Below are positions 11,262 through 20,033 of a DNA stretch of 64,000 nt, one piece after another (the stretch's first letter is position 1; the number at the start of each line of letters is the position of its first letter). This DNA comes from Immersiella caudata. Its lineage: Eukaryota > Ascomycota > Sordariomycetes > Sordariales > Lasiosphaeriaceae. A program made the position numbers and the translations under genes. The notes beneath the pieces were generated by a model. That model ran no database searches, was not told the origin of the DNA, and saw only the letters and a program-made list of their open reading frames with translations. Location: NCBI GenBank assembly GCA_030512335.1, contig JAULSU010000005.1, forward strand, positions 4,235,501 to 4,299,500, written 5' to 3'.

Positions 11262-12550
11262 TCAACAATGTCGAAAATGTCTTGCGAGATTTTCTGAAAC
11301 AATTGTCTTCACAAGGTTGTTCAACCGATCGTCCGATCGCTCCCTGTTCATCACGGTCCGTACTAGTGAGTTTAGCTCGCCTTGAGTCGACTCGACGGTT
11401 TCGCAAACGGACTCAAGATTGCCAAAGACCATGGAGAGTAGCCTGTCCATGTTACTCAATGGCGACGCTGTCTTCTGCTCCAAGGCACCAGAAAAAGTCT
11501 TGAGGGAATCTTTGACTTCGCTCCGGAACGACTCGACGCTGTGACAAACAGTTTCGAGATGACTCATGGTTCTGTCGAGCAAGCGCTCGATGCTGTCCAA
11601 GCGGGCCACGGTCTCTTCCTGCAGGGCAGATTTCCGACCTGACACCTCCATCTCAGCGGTGCGTAGCTTTTGCAGACCATTGCGGAGCCGGCATTTCTGC
11701 TTCTCGACGTCGTTGAATTTTTGCTGTACAACCTGATGCTGCTTCGCTATTTGCTTGCGGTGGGCGCCGACGAGCTGTCCAATGCGGTCTTCGGATGCCA
11801 GCTTGATTTCCCGGACCCGGCCGTCGTACTGCTCCTTCAACGTCCGCTCTTTTTCCGCGAACTCGGATTGACACTCACTACGAAACGTCGCTGTGTTGTC
11901 TGCGTGCTCGCGGTCGAATCGGGCTGTCTTAGCGGCACATTCGTCAGCCAGCTTGCGGGAGCTCGTTTGGGCTTCCTTGTGGGCGGCCTCTAGAGCATCT
12001 CGGCGGTGTCGATAGTCCTCGTCCAACTCCCTAGCCCTTGGGTTGTTAGCCTGCGTCTGCATATCTTGCATCTTACTGCAGTTCTCGATGAGGATCTTGA
12101 GGTCCCTCATCCGCTCAAGTGCTGATTATTCAAGTCAGTCATCCGAGACATAGTCCTGAAGTCAGGCCGAGCCTCGAGATCTCCCAGCTTTTGCTCGTAG
12201 CGGCTCTCCATCTTCTGCTGAAGTTCGAGATAGCCAGTCTCGAGGCGCCCTGACAGGAAACTGTACTCTTGCCGGAGCAGAGCTAGCGCCTTGTTATGGG
12301 CTTCATTCTTGCCCACCGCAGACTCACGACTTTGGAGAGAGGATCCCCTCTATTCTAGGCCAGAGAGCCAAGATTCAGCTGCCTGTACGATGCTAGGGCC
12401 GAGGACGGTCAATTGCTCGATCGCCTGCTGCTGCTGCTGTTGATGCTGCTGCGAAACGACTGAACATTGTTTGATGCTTTGCAACGCCTCTGCGAGACGT
12501 TGCGCATTCTACAGTAGAGCATTGCTCTGCTGTGCGATTTGGTCACTCAT
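11262..12550 (-). pseudogene. Decayed coiled-coil protein gene
   Basis: Read on the minus strand from an ATG at 12550 (MSDQIAQQSN), the frame is a glutamine-rich then coiled-coil protein. It is interrupted by TAG at codon 14 (12509-12511) and TAG at codon 67 (12350-12352), stays in one frame to 12107, and then continues in another frame from about 12110 to 11262. The second part is a 282-residue helical, charged sequence (many Glu/Lys/Arg heptads, for example KERTLKEQYDGRVREIK). A single lost base near 12112-12116 would explain the shift. No intron with acceptable ends removes any of the three lesions. Both stops can arise from CAG by one C-to-T change. A TATA box sits 77 bp upstream. No homologue is recognised, and a functional protein from the downstream frame alone is possible but less likely. 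Confidence 0.6.
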
Positions 12551-12626
12551 TTTCGCAAACTGATGCGTTACTGAAGTAGATGCATGGGGAAGAAAATTCT
12601 GCGACCTCAACGAGCGCGGGGTTGGA

Positions 12627-12634
12627 TTTATATA
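12627..12634 (-). promoter_or_regulatory. TATA box upstream of the coiled-coil pseudogene
   Basis: TATATAAA on the minus strand, 77 bp before the ATG at 12550. Its position supports that reading frame as the original gene start. Confidence 0.45.
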
Positions 12635-12812
12635 TTGCAAGCTCTGGCCTTCCCTCAAAAGTCCATCTCTTTATCGATAAGCATTCTTCGATTCACTGGC
12701 AATCGTGACCGCCCTGTACCGCCCTGGCATCTTGCTGGCCGAGGGTCTCGAAATTCTTCCCTCTGAACTTTGGTTGACGAGTGTGTGTGTGAAAATCGGA
12801 AATATGGCGACC

Positions 12813-12922
12813 GTGGAGCTACGGCTTCCAGTGCCACCAAAGTAAAAAAAACTCACAAAAATTGATGCCAAAGTTTCCCGTCACCGACCAATAACAAACC
12901 TAATCTTATATCAATCCACGAG
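12813..12922. repeat. Diverged upstream block, copy 1
   Basis: This stretch aligns with 17923-18027. Shared elements in order on the plus strand are CCACCAAAGTAA, CACAA, GATG, AAAG, TTTCCCG, ACCTAA and CTTATATCAA, with spacing changes of a few bases. On the minus strand part of both copies encodes a similar peptide (DIRLGLLLVGDG here, DIRLGVLFAGNG in the other). Copy 1 lies upstream of the coiled-coil pseudogene, and the second copy lies upstream of a secreted-protein candidate in the same orientation. It could be a duplicated promoter/leader or a relic of an unrecognised element. Confidence 0.55.
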
Positions 12923-13879
12923 TAGACACTAAACGTGGAAAGACCGTTCCTCAAGGTTTTTCCTCGACAAGGTGTCTTCATGCCCGATACCATCCCAATA
13001 CTCGGAAAAGGAAGCTGGCCGAGGCAAGCACCAAGAACACACCTCCAACTCTCAGTCGTCAAGCACGCTTCCCGGTCTCCAACCATGGCTTGCTGGTGCT
13101 TTGATACAGCAACGCGCTGCGGCAGGTCGGAATCTGGCAAGCTAGCTAGTCTGTTTATACCTACTATCATTGCAAACCTCCTCATCCGGCACCCGGGCTC
13201 GGCGGGTTATCCCATGTTCGACGTTATTCACGCGGGCATCCTCGATGTCTTACTCACCGACTACAAGGAGGTGAGTTTGTTCTTGTTCCCTTAACAATGA
13301 ATGGGCCCGGTGATTCAGATGGCTTTCGCAGGGAAATCTAGTTACTTGGATGGCAGCTGTTGTCTTTCTGTCAAAATCTGGGGGGTGGCTTGGCTCCAAG
13401 CCGAGCCACCGCGAGCAGGGGGTCCATCGGCCCTGCGCTCCAGAGGAGCGCAGGAACCAATGTTCCGGCGCTCTGGGTCCAACGGGGCCGTTTCTTTTGT
13501 ACTTATTGGAGCTTATATCCGGACCTCACTTCCAAAAAGACAAGTCACTTTGCAACTGCACTTCCACTGCTCGCAAGCTCAATGAGGCGCTCCGCCAAAA
13601 GTTCCACACTTTCATATCCAGACGCCCCTCTACCCACCTCTAGAGTCTGTATCCGCTACATTTCCCATCCGGCCCAAGACAACTCCATAGTTTCCCAGCT
13701 TCTCCTGCTTCCTGACACTGGAGCGCTTCAGCAGCTGGGCCGCCACTCTAGTATCTCATTTTTCAGCCCATCCTCAGGTAACAGCTCCCGTCTCCTATCA
13801 AGTCTCCGTCTATGAAAACCCCCTAACTCTGGTGAGCAGGACCACACTCCCACATCGTCCTCAAAGTACAACTTGAACC
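12923..13879. other. Intergenic; no gene seen
   Basis: No supported gene. It contains GC-rich patches around 13390-13450 and probably the promoter of the small protein beginning at 13880. Confidence 0.4.
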
Positions 13880-14179
13880 ATGTGCCTCTACGCTACCACA
13901 AAATACTTCTGCGCCAGTAGAACGGGCCCCATTTTCGCCGCAGTGACCCAGCGGAGGAAGACATTTGTCCGGAAGCCGAGGAGAGGGGAGGAGAGTTGGG
14001 AGATTGTGGAGAGACTTATACTAACCACGGAGACTTTGGTGAAGGATGGCTATTGTGGTTATTGCGAGGCTGAGGCAGGCCGCGTGGGGTATGATTACGT
14101 TGAGGATCTTGTCAAGGCGGAGGATCTAGACGATGGAATGGCGGCGGATTGGATGGGAGGATTCGAGTCCTCCGGGTGA
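13880..14179 (+). CDS. Small hypothetical protein with paired cysteines
   Basis: 99-aa frame starting MCLYATTKYFC and containing a later CGYC pair, a basic middle (TQRRKTFVRKPRRGEE) and an acidic C-terminus. No signal peptide or membrane segment. The Cys-x9-Cys start and the CxxC could bind a metal. I do not recognise the family. It lies tail to tail with the Nudix gene, 148 bp away. The support is an ATG-started frame with biased composition; there is no homology evidence. Confidence 0.4.
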   Translation: MCLYATTKYFCASRTGPIFAAVTQRRKTFVRKPRRGEESWEIVERLILTTETLVKDGYCGYCEAEAGRVGYDYVEDLVKAEDLDDGMAADWMGGFESSG

Positions 14180-14327
14180 GGTGGAGGGGAAAGGAGGTTG
14201 AAACCATCCTGTAGAAGACTTGCTGGGCTGGATGATGATGATGCGGCTGGCTATATGCACCAGAAGCTCAAAGCCAGGAGCAAAATACGTGAGGGCATTA
14301 TCAGAAAATCCAAATACCCTCGTGTGC

Positions 14328-14864
14328 TCAACACTCAACCTGACCCCTCGCCCATCGCAGCCCTCGGATGACCATCTCCTTCGTCGTCTCATACGCAAAC
14401 TTGATCTCTTTCCCATCACAAACTCCCCTCTCAACACCCTCCTCCGCAGCCCACACATGATCAACGTGCTCCTCCTCGTTCAACACCACCTCTGGAACCT
14501 CATCTCCCACCGAAACCAAAAACGTCAACTTCCTACAAATCCCCTTTCCCCATTGGAACTCAACAGAACCATCCAACAGCGCAGTCACCTGCTTGATACC
14601 AAGCCCTGTCTCCTCGAATATCTCCCTTTGTAGCGCATGCAAGATTGTGACATCTGACGAGTCGACGCTCCCTCCGGGACATTCCCATTGCAACGGGAAA
14701 CCATCTGATGCGGCGCGTTGTACGAGGAGAGCGTGGGGGTTTTGATCTGGTGAGCGAATGACGACTGCACTGACCAGAAGGCGGGAGATGGTTGGGTTCG
14801 ATTTGAGATACGTGTCGGGGTTAACGGAGAAGGGAGCGAGGTCTGGGTTCGTCGTGAACTCCAT
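14328..14864 (-). CDS. Nudix hydrolase
   Basis: 178-aa single-exon protein. The Nudix box is visible as PGGSVDSSD followed eight residues later by REIFEETGL. The catalytic glutamates of REIFEE are intact, and the spacing between the conserved acidic residue and REIFEE is one residue longer than the textbook box. An N-terminal strand (LLVSAVVIRS...HALLVQR) leads into it, as expected for the fold. Nudix enzymes hydrolyse nucleoside diphosphates linked to another moiety; the substrate cannot be read from the sequence. No signal peptide, so probably cytosolic. The ATG at 14864 precedes MEFTTNPDLAPF and is the only good start before the fold. Confidence 0.85.
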   Translation of the reverse strand: MEFTTNPDLAPFSVNPDTYLKSNPTISRLLVSAVVIRSPDQNPHALLVQRAASDGFPLQWECPGGSVDSSDVTILHALQREIFEETGLGIKQVTALLDGSVEFQWGKGICRKLTFLVSVGDEVPEVVLNEEEHVDHVWAAEEGVERGVCDGKEIKFAYETTKEMVIRGLRWARGQVEC

Positions 14865-16256
14865 GTTTGGGAGAAATTTAGTGGTTATGTTGTTAAAAAC
14901 TCAGCCTAGTTTTGGCCATGGCTGCCGAAATTCAGGGTTCTTTGTTGCGAAAAATGGGCATTGAGTTCTTTAAGAAGCAAGAAGGTCTTTTCTCTCTTGG
15001 GCACCTGGAACACGTTGCCCCTGACGGGCAGGTGTTCAGGGGCTTGGCAGCTGCCTGACGGACCGCGCGTTTCTGGGGCCCGACGTGAGGCAACAGCACA
15101 GGGTTAGCGTCAATGAAAGAAAAATGCGGGATGCCTAGGGCCGCGCAGTAGACCGAATTTTCAGGCTGCGCAACTGCGGATATTTCTTGCCTACTTTTGC
15201 TGGAAGCCTGGCAGTGAATGACGAGTGCGAGAAGTCGACAGCTGTCAGGGTAAGCTGGTATCAAGGGTTAGGGTTTAAGGGCTATTTCGACGGTTCGACT
15301 GCCGAGCAGCGACCAGGGATCAATATCACCATGGAAGGCAGGAAAGGGACTTGCTGGAGTGTCGCAGGGATGCATTTCCTCCCACAGCTTGCACCTTTTG
15401 CGGGTGCCATTCGGTGAAGGCATTGATGGCAGAGTAGGTGGTGAGCTGGCCCCTGAGACTCTTGGCATTGTTTACGCCCCTTTCCAAAGCAGCACGGGGG
15501 GGGTAAGATACAGGCTAGAATAACATGTGGGTGCCATCCGCGAATCTAGGACGTGTAGTCGCGCCTTTGTGGCATTGTTGTTGTTCTTTGCTAGGTTCTT
15601 TCCGCCTTTGTTTGGACAACACAATGCATTTCTGAGACATTTTTGTGGCAGCGTAGCGACCTGCCTGTCAACACACCGACCATTCTGGGTGATGCTTTAG
15701 CCGCAATAGTAGAGGCCGCCGCAGTGGTGGTGGTGTTTTGCGTGTGGGGATAGTCTCGATAGGAATAAAGTAGCCATCATTCCTTGAGTTTGCTCCTATG
15801 TATCCCACCAGGGGACGGGAACCCATGCAACTCCCCCAAATCCATCTTCGTCCTCCTCGCGCTAAGGTGCCGTGAGGCAGGTTGCCAGCTTTGGACTGTA
15901 GCCGACAAAGATAGCAAGTGTCGAAAGAAGTCAGCGTGACCATCCATGAGAAAGATATTGAGTCGTATGATGAAATATAGGGCTGTTGGCTTTTCATGGA
16001 CAGGAAGGGGTCGTCTGATTGCGGAGGGTTTGCTTGCATCAGGCGCTCGGCCAATCACGAAGCGGGGTAGCTGCTGCGCTTGGGGGTTCGTAACTGCCTT
16101 CCCACCAGAAAACTCAACGTCCTCGCGGCGCCTTCTTCTTTCCTCCAAGCAACCATCGGCTACCTGCGCAGATACTCAGCTTGAAATTGCGCGAGGTAAA
16201 ATCACTCCGTCCATGCATCGCAGCCGCTTGTTTTGGCTAACATTATTTGCAGCAGG
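14865..16256. other. Intergenic; leader of the 16.3-kb locus
   Basis: No protein gene supported between 14865 and about 16100. From about 16040 the sequence resembles the region before 19096: both carry ggccaatca, then agctg(c/t)tgc, then ctgcgcagatac, then an intron-like gtaaaa...ctaac/ctaat...cag ending just before the ATG. The last part is therefore probably promoter, 5' leader and a leader intron (about 16195-16255) of the next locus. Confidence 0.4.
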
Positions 16257-16916
16257 ATGGAACAACCCGCGAAGAGGAGACGCACCGAGAACGGCTGGCA
16301 GCCTGCTGGCGACCTGAGCCCTCAGCAATCGGACGAGAGGAGCCCCGAGCTAAGCGACCTCACGGCGAACCTTCAGCTTCCAGAGGCCGGAGAGAACGAA
16401 GACCCCGCTGATACCGCAAGCTCGCACCCAGTTTCCCATACCGTCAGACTAACTCTCCCGCCCTCCGAGTCAAACGACTTCCTCGATCTCAAGCAAGACA
16501 TGAGCCACGATGCTCAGGAAGTAATAGCCGAGGATGGAAATTCCATCCACATAGCCCCCGGATCCGACCGCCGAAGCTGGAATCGCCCGGTTGGTGGCCG
16601 GCGTTCCCGTCACCCCGGAAGCCATCATGGCCACACTGCAAGCAATGATGGCGAGGGCGGCGTATGCGCAGCAGCCGTCAGTGAAGTTGACTTGGAAATC
16701 TGTCTCAGAGGAGGAGTACCAAGCCCCGATTAAGACGAACAAGGAGCGCATTGCGCAATCCCAGGTCGGCGGAGCGCGTCGAGGTGCCGACACAGCTGAA
16801 GGTGCTAGCCCCCCGCTGTGGAGGGTGTGGGGGAGAATGCCGAGATGATCAAGGAGAACTCTGAAGTTGACGAGGCTGCGACCTTTCCTATGGTGGAGAA
16901 GGAGACAGCATGTTGA
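16257..16916 (+). pseudogene. Small 'KRRR' protein, paralogue 1, frame broken twice
   Basis: Starts MEQPAKRRRTENGW, a short basic NLS-like N-terminus. The frame runs to 16733, but the conserved second half lies in another frame: DPTAEAGIARLVAGVPVTPEAI, then a helix with MMARAAYAQQPSVKLTW. The switch falls in a C5 run at 16555-16559, which needs one base fewer. A second switch at the C6 run 16809-16814, which needs one base more, leads into an acidic tail ending at 16916. The same order (basic start, central helix with two methionines, acidic tail) occurs at 19096-19741. Either the gene is decayed or the two homopolymers were miscalled. Function unknown; probably nuclear if expressed. Confidence 0.5.
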
Positions 16917-17096
16917 GCGATTGTGCGATGAGGCATCGGCTTGAAAGAATAGGCACAGCAGCGCAGCGCAGAGCCCGAGCCTCGCTCGATAGCGAATACA
17001 AGTCAAGCTACTCTGAGGCTGAGTCCCAAGTGTGTTGAAGGCTCAAAAGCCACCAACGCAATACATGAGGGCTAGCCAGATAGGTATGTACAGAGT

Positions 17097-17633
17097 TTAG
17101 TGGTGCGAGTCCACATCGCAGGTGTAGTGCGACCAATCCCTCCAAAGGTTAACAGTCTCTTGGTGGAGCTTCATGTAGAGCTCGTGTCCGTAGGAACCGA
17201 TGAAGCTGCTGACATCTGCGTAGGCGAGGTTGTCATTTGCAAGCCAGCACTGACAGTTATAAAGGCCCCCCATCCAAGAATAGGCACATCTGGCTGTATT
17301 GTAGACGCATCTTGTTAGCCCCCGTACCTACGGGAAAGGGGAAATCTCGCCGGAGGGTTAGGACTTGCTCGAGAAAGCACTGCACCACTTTTCCAACATC
17401 TTTCGAGTGGTTAGCCAGCCAATATCATTATAGCCTTCGGCCCAAGCCCGAACCCGAAATCGATCGTATCCTAGCTCGCGCCAGGTTGCCTCCCATTTGG
17501 TGTGGAGAGCACAGGTGGCCCTGGCTTCGATGCTGGGTGAGTCGGTGGTGTTTGCTCTGTCGACGACAGCAACCGCCAGAACACTAGAAGCCCAGCTCTG
17601 GGCAACGGTAATAGTAGCGAGGATTCTCATCAT
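17097..17633 (-). CDS. Candidate small secreted cysteine-containing protein
   Basis: The ATG at 17633 opens MMRILATITVAQSWASSVLAVAVV, a signal-peptide-like start, followed by an N-glycosylation sequon (NTT) and about 60 polar residues to near 17358. Downstream on the same strand a second open stretch, from about 17338 to a TAA at 17097, encodes a Trp/Tyr/Cys-rich sequence (RCVYNTARCAYSWMGG, NCQCWLAND, HYTCDVDSHH). The two parts look like exons of one protein with seven cysteines. The intron between them has a convincing branch (cctaac) and tag acceptor but no convincing donor, so the junction is unresolved. A TATAAA box lies 120 bp upstream. The shape fits a small secreted or effector-like protein. 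No family recognised. Confidence 0.5.
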
Positions 17634-17751
17634 TCAGGACGGTGTGTGTGTGGCGAAAAAGTTGAAGGCTGAGCTGGTTATAGGTGTAATTCTAGTTGCT
17701 AGTTTGAGGGGTCGTTGTCGTAAGGAGAAAAAAAGACGGGGGTGTCCTGGC

Positions 17752-17759
17752 TTTATAAA
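17752..17759 (-). promoter_or_regulatory. TATA box of the secreted-protein candidate
   Basis: TTTATAAA, about 120 bp upstream of the ATG at 17633 on the minus strand. Confidence 0.45.
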
Positions 17760-17922
17760 CAAAGGGACCAAAACTCCAGTTATGCAACACAAGAAGCGTG
17801 CCAGTGGACGACATAGGGATCCTAAACTGGCTGTGCACTGCCAGGTGTCTTGTACGGCGTAGCAGTGCAACGGTGAGAGACTACAGTAAGAGAGAAGAAA
17901 AAAAAGGCAGAACGTGGAGACT

Positions 17923-18027
17923 GTGTAGCCACAGCTTCGTGTTCCACCAAAGTAAGAAACCACAAGGGTCGATGGAAAGCTTCTCCGTTTCCCGCAAACA
18001 ACACACCTAACCTTATATCAACGCACA
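17923..18027. repeat. Diverged upstream block, copy 2
   Basis: Partner of 12813-12922; see that entry for the shared elements. It sits about 290-390 bp upstream of the secreted-protein candidate and includes a second TATA-like gatataag on the minus strand (18012-18020). Confidence 0.55.
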
Positions 18028-19095
18028 AACTTGGGCAAACCCAGTCATACGGCAACGGCTCACATCCAGCAGAGAGTTTAGGGTATATTTAGTAGCACGT
18101 TCACGTTCACACCATCAATATCACAGAAGTCACACTGGAACAAATATGACAGCAAAGTGGCTGGTGTTCGCTATCCAGAGAGGAGTGTCGTCTGGGCGGG
18201 CGGATGACTTGGCTCAGCCGTCTACTCGATCCCGTCCATGGCAGAACTAGCCCCATCATCTCTGAGATTGACGTCGAGTTGGAACTAGAGTGCGGCCTGA
18301 AACTCAGCTAGTTTCGCAAGCTAAGTCGTTGCGCGGGTGGTTGTTGATGTTGCGTGGAGGAGAGAAAAGAAAACGCGAGATGCACTTGGCGGGGTTGAGA
18401 TCATTGTTTTGGTGGGTGGCCAACAGCCAACATCAAGCAAAGACTGGCTCGCCTCTGATTGGCCGAACCCCAGAGCAATTGATTTGCCTTGTCACTCAGG
18501 CCCGACATATCCGTCACTTCCATGAACCACGGCTGCTACAGGCCTATTGCAGGTGTCATGGCGCCTGATCTAGCCCTGGGCGACCAAGCCATTCAAGAAA
18601 GCGGGCGATGAAGGCCTGAAGTCTCTGACTTGGGGTCATTGTGGTAGGATGTCAGCTGAAGCTGTTGAATATGGCCAAGGCAACTCAGTCCGTTATGCCC
18701 ACAACAGACACAAGAGGACGAGCGCTAACTCGCCCCTGGAAGCGGGAGGCGAACTGCGAATCCATCACAGCTTCGGCAAATGATGTAATAAAGAATTCCT
18801 TCATTCACATCAGACGGAACATGAAAGGTGGCTCGGTTGACGGGACACATTGTTTGTGTGTGCTCAATAGGGGCTTGGCCAATCAGAAGCGAGTTAGCTG
18901 TTGCTGGAAAATTCGCGATTAATTCCACCATCAGAAAACCAACTTTCCCAGCTCGCTCTTCTCTTCTTCGCACCAACCTCATAGGGCAGACTGCGCAGAT
19001 ACCTCGCCGATTTAGGTAAAACAACATTACCCCGTGTCCAAATCGTGCCAAGTTCATTCATGCATTCATACTAATACTTTTTGCGACAGGATCCA
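18028..19095. other. Intergenic; promoter and leader of the 19.1-kb locus
   Basis: No supported gene. From about 18870 it mirrors the leader of the 16.3-kb locus (ggccaatcag, agctgttgc, ctgcgcagatac). An intron-like gtaaaa...actaatac...gacag (about 19017-19089) ends just before the ATG at 19096. Confidence 0.4.
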
Positions 19096-19741
19096 ATGAT
19101 GTGCCGACCTAACAAGAGAAGCCACCCCGAGGCACAACCCGACGGGCCTGAGGCTAAGAGACGCTTCCATCTCCCACCCCGCGCCCAAGAGATTGTCGAC
19201 TTCAACAACGAGATGAGGCGCCCGCGATACCCAGACGTCCAAGCGAGCCCCCTCCTCTCTGACGCCGAGAACTTTAAGATCCCTCCCATCACTATTCATT
19301 TTCCTAATCATGCCCACCAAGTACTCCTTCGACTGAGTCTTCCACGAGACCAACGGCAACTCCGGAGGCATCTTCACCCGGGATAGAGAACTCATCGTTT
19401 CTGAGGACCCGTCTACGGACAAGGACGATGCGCTTGTGGGAAGTGTAGTCGCGTCGCCGGAAGTCCTAAACGCCATGATGAATACGTTGCTGGCCCGTGC
19501 TTCCCATGCTGGAAAGCCGATTATTAAATTTACTTTCCAACTTGAGACCACGGAGGAGCAGGAGATCTACAGGGGGGAGGAGGTCGGGAAGAGAATCAAG
19601 GCGCATATGGCAAGGTCTGTTGGGGAAGGAGCTTCTTCGGGCACTGGGTCTCACTCAGTCAAGACGGAAGACGACATCCACCCTGAGACCACTGGGGACA
19701 GCTTGTTCATCAAGACCGAAGTTGATAGTGACGCTGAGTAG
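19096..19741 (+). pseudogene. Small 'KR' protein, paralogue 2, frame interrupted
   Basis: Starts MMCRPNKRSHPEAQPDGPEAKRR, with two basic clusters. The first frame runs to about 19386. The conserved second half is in another frame (open from 19337 to 19741): DRELIVSEDPSTDKDD, then LVGSVVASPEVLNAMMNTLLARASHAGKP, then an acidic tail with two psi-K-x-E SUMO-type motifs (SVKTE, FIKTE). Joining the two needs a one-base change near 19313-19325 and reading past a TGA at 19334-19336, unless an intron I cannot place with good ends covers both. The central helix aligns with that of the 16.3-kb locus. The family is unknown to me, and a nuclear role is inferred from the NLS and SUMO-like motifs only. Confidence 0.5.
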
Positions 19742-20033
19742 GATGGTCCAGGCTATAAGCAACCATGACGACAGAAGGAGCGTGGAGAAGCGGGAGCTTG
19801 CTGACGGGAGCTTTGGTTGAGTTACATAGCCACTTGGGCTGCCAGGCAGGGTGCTTCAAGTTCTCACCTCTTCTTGATAGCGAATATTAATTGCGTCGTC
19901 GCCATATCTGTCCCAGCAAAACAACGGTGATTCTGTGCCCATTCAACTTGGATTACGACTCCACGCCAACAAATAAAGACTGTCTTAACGCTGAAACATT
20001 AAGCCGCAACTCCAGTACAATAACTCCCGATAA

